A stretch of 64,000 bases of DNA from Haliclona indistincta (Eukaryota; Porifera; Demospongiae; Haplosclerida; Chalinidae): the NCBI GenBank assembly GCA_964017065.1, contig OZ024789.1, forward strand, positions 4,836,018 to 4,900,017. Reading direction: 5' to 3'. Positions 14,201-23,353 of this stretch are shown here, piece by piece. Below the pieces are notes generated by a model, which saw only the letters and a program-made list of their open reading frames with translations, did no database searches and had not been told where the DNA came from. Position 1 is the first letter of the stretch, and every line of letters begins with the position of its first letter. A program made the translations under genes and the position numbers.

Positions 14201-17174
14201 ATAGGACAAACGGTTCCCTCTGTAAAACTGACAAGAAGAACATGGCATCTAGCTCGAAAATACACAGCAATGAATGGAGAAATGATTGTAAATAACGGCC
14301 ATGTTCCCTCAGATGGAAATTTTATTCATGCGAGAATAATAATGCATGAGCCATATCTGTTATGAAATACATATTGCTAATTTGTATTCATACATAGGTC
14401 AGATGATCGCAGTTTCGATCGTTAACGGTGGCCCTGGACCTCACTGTTTTTCAAAGGCTGTAGCTAATTATATATGTTATGGTGTGTCTAATATGAGAGC
14501 TACAATACCTGACGTTCCAGATGGCATTATTCAGGAAAAGTTAAGACAGGTTAGTAATATTAAGAATAGTTCACATTACTGTGGTTGCTTTTATCTTCAG
14601 TTGGAGAATGCAGACAATGACGAACAATTTCAGGACTTGCTCCAGTTCTTTGATCGGTTTGAGATCGGGCTGATGGGACCAGTGGCCAAATCTGGCAATG
14701 GTAGTCAGACTGTTCAAAGAATTGCTTACCATTATGCTATTGTGAGTTAGTAGTAACTAGTTGACTTAGGATTATGTGGTTGACTTTATGTGCATAATAA
14801 TTATTATGTACAATATTTATTATAGGCAAGAGTGAAAAGCGAACTGGATGACCTCAAAGAAGGCCTCAAGACACTCAATGTACTAGAATTGTTTCACAAC
14901 TTTCCAGATACCACAAGACCACTGTTGGTTACAAGTTTAAAGAAACTCTCTGTTGGAGATTTTCAGGAACTCTTTTGTGTCAACTTCTCACAGCCAGGTA
15001 TAGTCACTCAATCGTGCTTCCTGTAACTAGGCTGTGTCACACACAGTTACCGTTATTAGTCGTGTCGTCATTTTTTGAGGCAGAGCCCATTAAAACGTCA
15101 CTACAGTGCTTCCAGCTTAAAGAGTAGAATTTTCACATTTTTATTGTTTTATCATAACTTTGTAACTATAGGTTCTATAGCTTTCAGATTTGCTGAGAAC
15201 ATTCACACACCATTCTACTACATGTATCCAAGCAATGAAGAGATTCCATCATTGACTAGCAAAGTTAAGCGACATGCACCAGATTTTTACAGTAGCAAAA
15301 GTTTTTAGGCCTGGAAATTTTCATTTCACTTAGTTAAGAATAGCCATTTGTCAAACAGCTCAAGGAATGGTTCAATTTTCAATAAAAGTTGGTCTGGTTG
15401 CTTGACTATCTTGCATAACGTTGTACGAGACATAAATACACAGAAAACCGGTGTTTTTGAGAGTCACAAAAGTTTTTAGGCCTGCATTTGCTCATTTTTG
15501 CTAGTTAAGAAGACAGATTTGTGCAATGGATAGCCAGATACCTGAATTTTCCACTGGCGTTGGAATTATAAGCGTAGCTTGAACGATGCGTGCGTGCGTG
15601 CAGTGAATTGCTCGGCGAACGCCAACGGAGCTACAAGGTATTCGCAGTACAGCTAGCCTAGCAATATCAACGTACAAGAACAGTAAATGTATCTCTAGCC
15701 TCGACAAAATGGCTGACCTTCACCGAAAGGTCAGCAGTTTGCACCAAAACGTGCTAGAATTTAGTTAATCAGGTCCCACTAGTATCCGTGATCCGGTAGT
15801 GTATAAAGGGACTGAGCTTTCCCGACAGGTGGGTGTGGATCAGGACCTCCAGCTCCACTTCCTGGAAATATCCATATTCTCCTGGATTTAACTTTAATAT
15901 CCTGGAAAATATCCATATTTTCCTCGGTATATGGGATATGTACCATGCCATTTTCCTTTGATCTTTGGGTGTGGTGGGGTACAATGGACTCTTAACCTCC
16001 TCCCCGGGCCCTCCACATATCTGTACAACGGAGAGCCTGGTCACTAATCTCACGTGAGTGCAGCCTAAAAAGTGCAAAAATTAATGAAGTTCAACGTGGG
16101 TATAGTAAACCGCACGAGAAATGAACTTGTATCGACAGCAGCTAGCTGTTCTACAGGAGCTGTGGTCTTGGTAACTGGCATGGGCAAGGCAGCGGTCTCT
16201 ACCAACACATCTTGGGATTAACAGATTAACAGATCCGTTTTTTCGAGTGCCTCATCTAGCTGATTGGCATGTGTCACTGTTTAGCGCCGATCGGAAAATA
16301 TGAAGCAACATTGCAATGTAAAAAGTGTAGCCCGGGGCATGCAGAACTAATTGCTGTGGCGTTAGCCTACTGGCCGTTGTTACAGTTGCATCCATGATGA
16401 TCGCTTGGTCTGCACGTCATAAGACGAAATGTTGGGCATGCAGGGCTATCGTGCCCACACGCACTAATTACCTGCCTACCCAAGGTAGAGGTCACGTGAA
16501 ATTAGCGACCAGGCTCCCAGTCGGAATAAAATACTCTGAGAGGGGTGGAGCCTGGGGACGAGGGTACTGGATCCTCTATTCCCATTGCTTTACAATGGGA
16601 AACTGCAGTGCAATATTTTGATATCGCACTGTGGTTTTTTGATATCGCACTGCGGTTTGTTTGCCTGGGAGTGTGCTGGCAGATTTAACGCACGGGCAGT
16701 GTCTTTGATCTCAACAGGAAGTGTACAATAAATTATTTTATGGCACTTTAATGTTGTAATAATTATTATTGTGACTTACTCATGTTTAGGAACAAACAGG
16801 CGAGAGAAGGAAGAAGAAATCGTGATTTTTTGGTACCAATTATTGTTAGAAATAGAAGGTGAAAATGTATCGATTGTTGTTACCATCCGTTCATTATTAT
16901 TTTGGTTGTAGACTCTGGTGGGTGTCTCAGTGTGGGAAATCTCAGTGTTTCCCTCGGCGACGTTCTTGCTTTTATTACAGGCGCTTCAACTGTCCCTACC
17001 TTTGGATTTGATGACCAACCAACCATTTCTTTTTTAACAGATAAAGAACTACTGCCTCACGCTAGTACTTGTGCCAACACTATTTCTCTACCTGTTGTGC
17101 ATGCGTCATACAACGAATTCAGGAACAAAATGCTACTAGCCTTCGCAGGCACTGTTGGATTTGGACAAGTTTAA
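2279..17174 (+). CDS. HECT-type E3 ubiquitin ligase, 3' exons (5' end not found)
   Basis: Supported exons: 2279-2347 (less certain), 6165-6490, 14398-14549, 14601-14741, 14826-14998 and 16912-17174. All have AG/GT borders and all junction phases agree. Exon 6165-6490 encodes the HECT N-lobe, with FLGEPAVDIGGPCREFLRLL. It splices to GQMIAVSIVNGGPGPHCF, giving the family's G-x-M-I-A run. The last exon is the C-lobe (LAFITGASTVPTFGF) with ASTCANTISLP, whose cysteine (codon 17070-17072) is the expected thioester residue, and ends GFGQV and a stop. HECT ligases receive ubiquitin from an E2 on this cysteine and pass it to substrates. The style resembles G2E3-like HECT proteins. Intron 14550-14600 is only 51 bp and stays open in frame, while 6491-14397 is 7.9 kb and full of transposons. 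Upstream domains are not visible, so the substrate is unknown. Confidence 0.82.
3235..3385. mobile_element. Foldback MITE, about 150 bp
   Basis: The two halves are imperfect inverted copies. ACATGAAACGG, then CAATATGAGATTTAAATCACC and GAAACCGAAATAGACG on the left, pair with CGTCTATACCATCGGTTTC, GGTAATTTAAATCTCATATT and CCGTTTCATGGT on the right. The centre is near 3312, at GCGCTACGCGC. No ORF. Confidence 0.65.
3608..5290. mobile_element. Foldback element rich in ATCCATGGATTG, split by a 775-bp insertion
   Basis: The left arm (3608-3651 continuing at 4436-4560) is the reverse complement of the right arm (about 5110-5287). Shared blocks are TTGTGCGCAAACAATGGATC, GGGACAATCCATGGATT and CAGCCCAAAGTA. 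Both arms repeat the palindromic core ATCCATGGAT several times. Without the insert the element is about 0.9 kb. The uninterrupted right arm acts as an empty site for the insertion in the left arm. No convincing gene lies in the loop. Confidence 0.75.
3652..4426. mobile_element. 775-bp non-autonomous TIR element (TAGTCTAG family), 9-bp TSD
   Basis: The ends are inverted repeats of about 75 bp, starting TAGTCTAGCCGCTAGCCC and ending GGGCTAGCGGCTAGACTA. The 9-bp direct repeat TGGATTACG flanks it (3643-3651 and 4427-4435). Inside, the left end keeps a short + strand ORF start (MSVCQQLAAAIERKDS, from 3832). The right end keeps a - strand ORF (3841-4203) with VCHHCRSTLLRLNS and a helical FDELKRQLL tail. 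These look like the 5' ends of two genes of a longer autonomous element, with the middle deleted. The 9-bp duplication suits a Mutator-like or similar superfamily. The sister copy is at 37224-37937. Confidence 0.85.
5710..5994. mobile_element. Pogo/Tigger-like MITE with TA target duplication
   Basis: The termini are CAGTGCAACCTCGATTATCC and its inverted copy ending GGATAATCGAGGTTGCACTG, flanked by TA. The sequence TATCCGGA recurs inside. Tc1/mariner-pogo elements use TA targets and CAGTNNAACC-type ends. At 285 bp with no ORF it must have depended on a transposase elsewhere. Confidence 0.8.
6708..7300. repeat. Foldback with a 46-bp spacerless palindrome
   Basis: TTGTCAACATAGATATTATA at about 6705 is repeated inverted near 7268-7290, with TTGCCTACGCACTGGGATTG-like blocks present twice in the right arm (7230-7268). 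Between them, 7180-7225 is a perfect palindrome centred on CACGTG, with half-site ATGTATTGTTACTATGCG on each side. No coding signal. Confidence 0.7.
8194..10500 (+). repeat. Hairpin-tipped repeat (TGTAGGGGTGACG copy), interrupted
   Basis: It begins with a perfect 10-bp hairpin (TATCATTGCC, loop ACTA, 8194-8217) directly followed by TGTAGGGGTGACGG and AAGATGGCGGCTAC. Downstream is a pyrimidine tract ending CTTTCAG (8574-8590). A second hairpin (ACTTTT/AAAAGT, 10382-10398) and TGTAGGGGTGACGC (10405) mark the other end. The 0.9-kb palindrome at 9167-10066 lies between them. No protein-coding capacity is seen. Confidence 0.5.
9167..10066. mobile_element. 900-bp almost perfect palindromic foldback element
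   Basis: 9167-9610 and 9624-10066 are reverse complements with only a few mismatches, separated by 13 bp (GCACTGACGTACG and one more base). The homology stops abruptly at GTGCCACCAGGAGTCC on both outer sides. The two mirror-image ORFs are a consequence of the symmetry and resemble no known protein. The full arms could form a hairpin of about 440 bp. Confidence 0.88.
10364..10775. mobile_element. Foldback MITE, arms about 130-145 bp
   Basis: 10364-10494 pairs with 10627-10775. Shared blocks include AAAAGTAAAAGG, TGTAGGGGTGACGCTTG, GGAACAAGATTGAAAATGG and TCCCTACATTAGCGGCTTG. The right arm has a short internal tandem copy (TTGTTCCTTTACTTTT twice). The loop carries two diverged copies of GAACACAGTCTAATGAAGTA-like sequence. 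Confidence 0.75.
11651..12706. mobile_element. TTAA-flanked TIR element, about 1.06 kb
   Basis: The ends are TTAAGGTGGTATGGAAGCGA and the inverse of TCGCTTCCGTACCACCTTAA. TTAA at both outer edges is the target used by piggyBac- and Kolobok-type elements, though the superfamily cannot be told without a transposase. No long ORF is present, so it is non-autonomous. Confidence 0.6.
13072..14333. mobile_element. Large foldback element split by a 530-bp MITE
   Basis: Outer arms: 13072-13215 pairs with about 14183-14333 (GGGAACATGGC, TTTCGAGCTAGATGCCATG, GGAACCGTTTGTCCTATGAC). Inner arms: 13757-13905 pairs with about 14000-14160 (AGGCAAGTCTGTTGCGTCTG, TTTGACGCCTGAAACCA, AACAATGTTGTTTGAAGTA). The left arm is opened at about 13228-13757 by an insert with its own inverted ends (CCTTAAAGCTACAAA). 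It lies just upstream of the HECT exon at 14398. Confidence 0.75.
14999..16911. other. HECT intron before the catalytic exon
   Basis: Intron of 1.9 kb. About 15290-15460 and 15465-15600 are degenerate direct copies beginning AAAAGTTTTTAGGCCTG. At 16610-16665 GATATCGCACTG occurs twice. A possible extra exon near 15081 runs into an in-frame stop and is not needed, because exon 14998 joins 16912 in phase. Confidence 0.5.
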
Positions 17175-17194
17175 GCCTATTACAGTTTTCATTT

Positions 17195-17480
17195 ATTCAT
17201 TGCTCATTTCAAATCATGACCGTACTCATTTTCATTCGACTCAAGTGATCATTTACTCATTTGCTCAAGTTTTTCATTTACTCATCAAATCATGACTCAT
17301 TTCATTTTCATTTGAATCATTTTCATTCAAGTGATCATTTACTCATTTGACTCAAGTGATTGTCTACTCATTTGCTCAAGTTTTTCATTTACTCATCTAA
17401 TCGTGACTCATTTCATTTTCATTTGAATCAGTTTCATTCAAGTGATCATTTGCTCAATTTCAGTTTCATTCAAGTGATCA
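17195..17480. repeat. Degenerate tandem array based on TCATTTACTCATTTG
   Basis: About 285 bp made of variants of ATTTACTCATTTGACTCAAG and TTTCATTTTCATTTGAATCA, with a longer period near 110-120 bp. It lies just 3' of the HECT stop codon. It may be part of the 3' UTR or a decayed minisatellite. Confidence 0.6.
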
Positions 17481-17784
17481 AAATATTGACATTGTGGAAC
17501 CAGCGGTAGTGGGGGCTTTCATATTTACAACCTTCCGGTGTCAAGCATAAACACCAGGGTAGTATGCCTATACTATACTGCCGCGACGATGGAAAAACCA
17601 TAGTAACACGCTGGAACTTACAATAAAAATCATTATTGGGTTTGGGCATGGGTGTCCAATCTAGTTGTGGACGCGCTCCCGATTGCGTACGCGTGTCGTG
17701 TGAACGCGTTGCGAATCGCGTGCCGTGTCATGTATGTACAGTATGTAACAGGATAGAATTTTGTCCCATATGGCGCTCCATAGT

Positions 17785-18592
17785 GTATACACTGCTTCTA
17801 GTTCGGGTAGGTATAAAACGCGGAACGTGGAATGGAATGGAACGCGGAATGGAATATGGAATGGAACGTCAAACAGTAAAGAAAACAGTCAAATTACGAC
17901 TTGAAAAGAAAAAAGACACTTGCTTTGACTTGTTCAGCTTGCGTACTGCTGCACGCAAAGAGTGGAGAGCGGTAGTGGAGTGTGAGACGCGTTGATAGCT
18001 GGTGACAGACTAGTGCAACTGTGCAAGCAGCTCATGATCAGCCTGAGATTTCTGCTTGAGCGTAACTCGTAAGAAATGAATCAGAGGTTAAACTCACTAA
18101 CTATACAGGCAGAGTTTAGTCTAACAGCGCACGCTGATCTTTACTCTGGAACTAAGTTAACGTTCTAACAACAGCCTTGCTGTAAAATACACCATCGACC
18201 CCATACACACCCACAGCCACACCCCCTTGTTGCACAGGCGTATATGCTGCCTGGACACAAACAACGGTTATAAGTCATGTTATGGTGATCTAAGCTAAGG
18301 GTAGAGTTTCTCTCCGTCACAGAGAGAGCTAGTGATTCCTATGAACTCGATTCAGTAGTCTGCACACGCTGAGCCTGAGCGAGTGGCACGTGACCTACAG
18401 CTACAGGGCTACACTGCAGTGCACAGATCAGACTACGTTGGGCAATTCTACCTACAGATGTAGAAGTAAGCTCTAGGCTATGATTCAAGCTGAAAAAGTC
18501 AAATCAAGTGTCTTTTTATCGTTTTGCGTTCCATTCCATACTCCATTCCATTCCACGTTCCGCGTTTTATACCTACCCTTCTAGTTCAGCTG
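17785..18592. repeat. Inverted repeat carrying a putative promoter upstream of the DUF6589 gene
   Basis: 17785-17945 (GGTAGGTATAAAACGCGGAA, then GGAATGGAATGGA, AAAAGACACTTG) is inverted at about 18484-18592. The right arm ends 3 bp before the chosen ATG at 18595. TATAAAACGCGG is TATA-like, but on the right arm it points away from the gene. The 540-bp spacer has no evident gene. It could be the TIR region of a transposon or a duplicated promoter. Confidence 0.55.
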
Positions 18593-18594
18593 CT

Positions 18595-21500
18595 ATGTCT
18601 ACTACTACTATGTGTGAGTTCTGCGGAGAACTGACAGCGGATAAAAATAGACACAAGCTAGTAGATTGGAGAGGAAGATCTACTGTTATAGGAGCTGTAC
18701 TGGAAAGTTTTTTTAAGATCCAGTGTGCGAGTGGCCTACCTCCTGTGTGTGGCAAGTGCAGAAGATCAATCTTAGAGCTCCAAAAACTGCATGAAGAATT
18801 CGTAGCACTGAAGGAGTCACTGGAGAAGCGCATGGTTGTTGCTAAGGTACGAATTATGAGCATTCTCGTACGATCTAGGTCACCATCACAAGCAAGTACG
18901 GGCATTTCTCCCCTTGCAAAGAAGCAATGTAGTTCTGATTTCAGTGATGTGGAAATGAGAAGCAAGCGTACAGGTCCTTCTGCAATGAGAGAGCTATTTC
19001 CAGATAATACTGTCCTGAATACTGACCATGATGAATCAATTGCAGGTAAGTAGCTGTTTTGCAACACAGCCTCTGCACTGTCACTCAGAATCATGATGCA
19101 CTCCTATAGATACCAGTTGTGTGCTTCAACCCGCTGAAAACCCAGAACCTCTTATTTCAGCTTTCAGTTTTCAGCCTTCTGTACTTGTGGAATCTTCTCA
19201 GTTACAGCCTTTGCGTCCACGACAAGAAAATGTTCGACAAGTTTCTTCATCTCCAAGTCACTCATTACCACCTTTGAAGCAAATTTCCAAAGATACAAAC
19301 GTGAAGGTGAGTATAAACTTTAATCTTTCTGAATACTTTAATTACTTATTAGGTAACTGTCCTACTGGAAAATCCAGTGGAAAGTACTCTATCCAAGACT
19401 CTAGCACCAATTGGATTAGCCTTGAGTAAGGGAAACTGGCTATCAGTTGCTCAGTCAGTTGTCAACTGTGCAGAGATGAGGAAGCTTGTAATTGATGCTG
19501 TGTTGAAGAGGGTGACAGGTGAATGTGAAACTCTTTGCTCCACCATGAGCAAGACTAAGCTGAGGTTGTCAAAACCAGATGATCTGATGTCCTTTAATTG
19601 GACTGCTGTTGCTGAGGAACTTCAGCAGAAGGCTCCTACATTCTTTGCTTTCTTATCAGCTGTTATATCTCGCCATCGCCAGAGAAACAGACATAAAGGC
19701 GCCACACTAGAGTCATGTTTTCCAGCACTATGCACAGCTGCTGCTATTCTTTTGAAGCAGAGATGTGACAAAATGAATGCATTGCAACAACTGATTGGTG
19801 TTATAATGTTCCATGGAAATGCTAGCAAGCAGGTAAAATTAATGCATGCCTGTAACTGATGATTGGTACATTGATTTTCCCATTAATTGTTTTGAATTAA
19901 GGCACAAAGACGCCTTGCTCAAATGCAGATATGCGTCTCAACGACTGCAACTCTTAACAAAATGGATCAGCTAGCCAAGTGTCATGATGTTAAAGTCAAA
20001 CAATGGAAAGACACAATTGAATCTACCCTTCGAGGTTAGCTAAAATGAGAATCTATGATAATTGTATATGAATCGATGATTTAGTAAATCCTGGTGTCCT
20101 CCATGGTGTAGTTCAAGAGACAGCTGAATCTGAATCTGATTGTGAGCTTCGTTATGATGATTGGCCATGGAATAATGTTCTTTACTGTACCATCCATGCA
20201 GGTCTACCAACTTATCGTATTGTGGGTGACAATGTTGACTTGCGTCTGCATCCTAGACATCAGTCACTCACACGGAGAGACCAGGATTTGCACTGGTTTC
20301 ATATGTATGCCATCAAAGATCGAGTTGTTGGTCTCCATCTTGCTGATGATCGGCCTATAGCTGAAATTGGAAAAATGCCACTATCTACCTTCCTCCCCAA
20401 TGTAGAAGACTGCCGCTGCCTTCATCGAGAGTTCACTATTTTATTTGCTCGTGTACTCATCAAGCATATTCCATGTTTTCAGTTTCTGCAAGCTGTTGTC
20501 CCTGACCATATTCTTCATGTATTCTCAGATTTAATGAGCAAGAAGTCCGAAACCGTAAGATATTGTGTTAAGCCATGCAGCTTTGTTTACCTATGATAGG
20601 TGCCACTAGGGGTATTGATGAAAAGAGAACAATGTGGTGAAGATATGGTCGATATTATGTCTCATCTCCAGAAGTACGTTCCAAAAAAATCAGCTACTGG
20701 GGATTTATATCCGACATTCTTTGGTGGAGACCAACTTACAAAGGAACGTGCTGTTGGAGCTCAGGATTCCAAGCTGCAATCGAAGGATTCGCAAAAGAAT
20801 TTAAAGGGTTTGATACCTGTTATTGAAGACTGGCATGCTTGGATGACATTCCATCAGGTACACTACAATTAATAATAAATTATGTAGAGCCGAAATAATG
20901 ATATTATATAGGTATCAAATATTATATAATTTTACATTTTATATACAGGTCATTTGGAATAAGTTGTACAACAAGGATTCATTGGCAGACAAGGGCACAC
21001 TGGCACAAATACAGATCTTAATTGGAAGAACAAACCTACCAGCTACTAAAGTAAAGAATGATATGAATGCAGTGGATGATTTCATGAGCCTTGTATGTGA
21101 AGCCCATATTGTAGCCTCGACAATGGCATATTTCAAGATGAGCGACATCAATGATATCCCGTTGTCTATTGCAGAACACACACAAAGAGTCCCTCAGAGT
21201 AAAGATCTCGAAGAAATAGTTGGAAAATTAGTTGACGAATATGCAATGAAGTTTGTTGACACGGATGGCGTTTCCCCGGAAGAAAAACTACAAACCAAAA
21301 GTGTTGGGACTCAACATCCACCACTTCAAGAAAAGTCACAAGATGGAGTTTTTAACTACGCTACACATATTATAGGCTATGGGCTACTTGCAAGAAACTT
21401 TCAAGATGCATGGAGAGAGGGAGACGGTGTTAGAACTATAAGATGTTGGAAGTTCTTTTTACTCTACTTCAAGAATGATGGAAGAACCAAATATGCGCTA

Positions 21501-22010
21501 GCTGCCTTCAAGTTAATTGCACAAACATCGGCAATGCTTACACCAAGAAAAGCTCATCAGCTGATTTGGAATCGGTCATGTAATTCAAAAGGTGGCACAG
21601 GAAAAAATGTTCCTTTGGACCTGAAAAATGAGTTCTTAAATGCTGTCTTCAAAACAGACTTGAACACCTTCCATTCTAACATAACTCAGCACAGCGTTGA
21701 GCGTAGTTCACAATCAATTGAGTGTGTTCAAAATGTCCTCGATCACTTTGACCATGTTACTGGCTTGTATAAAGACAGTGGACACCATGTAGTAGCAGAT
21801 AACTCAAAGGACTTCGAACTCGTTCTCAAAACTTTAACAAATGCTGGAGTGTTTACTTATCACGGAGGTAGACAACATAAAGCAATGAAAACAATCCATG
21901 CTGATCCTCTCTATGGTGTCAAACAAGGCATTGATGCTCTACATAAATGGCTCTCACAACACAGAAAGACAGCTGCAATTGAACAATCCATAGATTTAAA
22001 ATCTTTTTAA
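18595..22010 (+). CDS. ZAD-like zinc finger / DUF6589 protein, candidate transposase (1016 aa)
   Basis: Seven exons join in phase without a stop: 18595-19045, 19110-19306, 19353-19832, 19902-20034, 20085-20554, 20600-20857 and 20949-22010. The N-terminus has paired cysteines C7-x2-C10 and C52-x2-C55 (MCEFCGEL ... VCGKCRRSILEL) followed by a helix, as in ZAD-type dimerising zinc fingers. The C-terminal third matches the DUF6589 pattern: REGDGVRTIRCWKFFLLYF around residue 819, then GRTKYALAAFKLIAQ and QLIWNRSCNSKGGTGKNVPL. Upstream, YRIVGDNVDL and FFGGDQLT (Asp near 621) could be the acidic residues of an RNase H-like DDE fold. This is inference. Five of the six introns are 45-70 bp and the last is 91 bp. 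The alternative ATG at 18508 lies in the upstream inverted repeat. No TIR pair with a target duplication was found, so it may be a decayed element or a domesticated gene. Confidence 0.8.
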
Positions 22011-22026
22011 CCATCAAACTCAGTAT

Positions 22027-22930
22027 TAGGGAGACACGGTAGTGTCTCCCTATGTAGGGTTGAACGAGAAAACAAGATGGCGGCTACATACAATGTATTA
22101 GCGTTCAAACGCTGATATTTCGCCTGGTCATGAATTGTATACGTCAAAAGACACTTAAATCTGCTCTGTGGCGTTGCCCCATCTTACAGTAGCAAGGAGA
22201 TTGCTCGAAGTTGTTACTAAAGTGACGAACCTGGAAACGGTGAAAATCGTGTTTCGTCATCTTCGTTTTCTTCTTTCTTTCTTTCTTTCTTCAGCGCGCC
22301 TAGCGCCTTTACGCGAGCAATGCCGAGACCAAAACACCCATGAACAGTCATGAAATTCTCCTGGCAGGTGCCTTTTGAACTTAGTTTTTAGCGAAACGTC
22401 GATATAAATTCCGCGATTTCTCGATCGTGATCCATTGTCAGCTAAGTGTTAGACGCCATTGATGTGATTGCGCAATACGCACGTGACCAAGCAGTGGTTA
22501 GCGCACGTGACCAAGCACTAGCTTGATGAGTATCGCCGCGCGCCTTATGGATCACGGAGAACACATACATGTACATGTATTTGTCTGGAGTCTTCGAAGA
22601 ACGGTAAGCTCGTATAGGATCATCATTCTGCGCTTGCCAGATAATTACAACCGCCGTACATGTCTACAAACAATTGTGGGCGGGGCTCGTATCCACTGCA
22701 TGCACGTGTAGGCGAGCTGATATGTACAGCATAACAATTATTATTAGCAACAAGTTTAAAATTCTTAATAATAAAGCCATCAACAACAGGAAAACTAAAC
22801 CAATGGTGGAAACAAAGACAGCTCAGTACGTGCATGATATTGAACTGCACTTCGCTGAAAAAGAAAAAAGGACACAAACAAGAAAATTAAAAAGATTTCT
22901 ATCGAAATCAAAGGGATGTAGGGTTGTGAA
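22027..22930 (+). repeat. Hairpin-tipped repeat (TGTAGGGTTG copy)
   Basis: It opens with a perfect 11-bp hairpin (TAGGGAGACAC, loop GGTA, 22027-22052), then TGTAGGGTTGAACG and AACAAGATGGCGGCTAC. A polypyrimidine tract ends CTTTCTTCAG at 22293. The distal motif is a 6-bp hairpin (GATTTC/GAAATC, 22894-22909) followed seven bases later by TGTAGGGTTGTG. No gene was recognised. Confidence 0.5.
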
Positions 22931-23266
22931 ATCTACCACTGGTCCACAATGTAAACTAACAAGGAACAAGCATGGAATGGTAACACGATTGACTTGCTAA
23001 CAGACCATAGATCCCTACATCAGTGGCTGTACATAAGATCAATATTTTGTCACAAGCTGAATGCACGTTAGGTGTCAGTCAACAGCAACTAGCTGAACTA
23101 GCTATAACCAATCACAGCAGCCACTGATGTAGGGATCTATGGTCTGTTAGCAAGTCAATCGTGTTACCATTCCATGCTTGTTCCTTGTTAGTTTACATTG
23201 TGGACCAGTGGTAGATTTCACAACCCTACATCCCTTTGATTTCGATAGAAATCTTTTTAATTTTCT
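22881..23266. mobile_element. Foldback MITE with 149-bp arms
   Basis: 22881-23029 is the reverse complement of 23118-23266 with almost no mismatches; the 88-bp loop is unique. The arms include GAAATCAAAGGGATGTAGGG, CCACTGGTCCACAATGTAAA and TAGATCCCTACATCAGTGGC. It overlaps the distal hairpin of the preceding repeat and abuts the next one. Confidence 0.85.
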
Positions 23267-23353
23267 TTAACTATTATGTTTACCAATTATTTGATCTTGA
23301 ACTTTCTTTCAAGTTAAGGAACAGCTATTTATTTAATCACATACATCAACTAT

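Larger units (their letters stand above)
6491..14397. other. 7.9-kb HECT intron filled with nested elements
   Basis: The donor GGTAAGC at 6491 and the acceptor ACATAG before 14398 join the Ile-Gly-Gln codons of the HECT N-lobe in phase. The intron holds the palindrome at 7180-7225, inverted blocks 6708-6747/7248-7287, the 7959-11134 inverted pair, a hairpin-tipped repeat, the 0.9-kb palindrome 9167-10066, the foldback 10364-10775, a TTAA element and the foldback 13072-14333. Short ORFs inside are repeat-derived. Confidence 0.75.

Noticed and set aside
15081..15122. Possible HECT exon (EPIKTSLQCFQLKE)
   Set aside because: Ends in an in-frame stop without a donor; exon 14998 joins 16912 directly in phase.
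22027..22052. Hairpin as a transcription terminator or riboswitch
   Set aside because: Eukaryotic context and recurrence at repeat ends; belongs to a mobile family.
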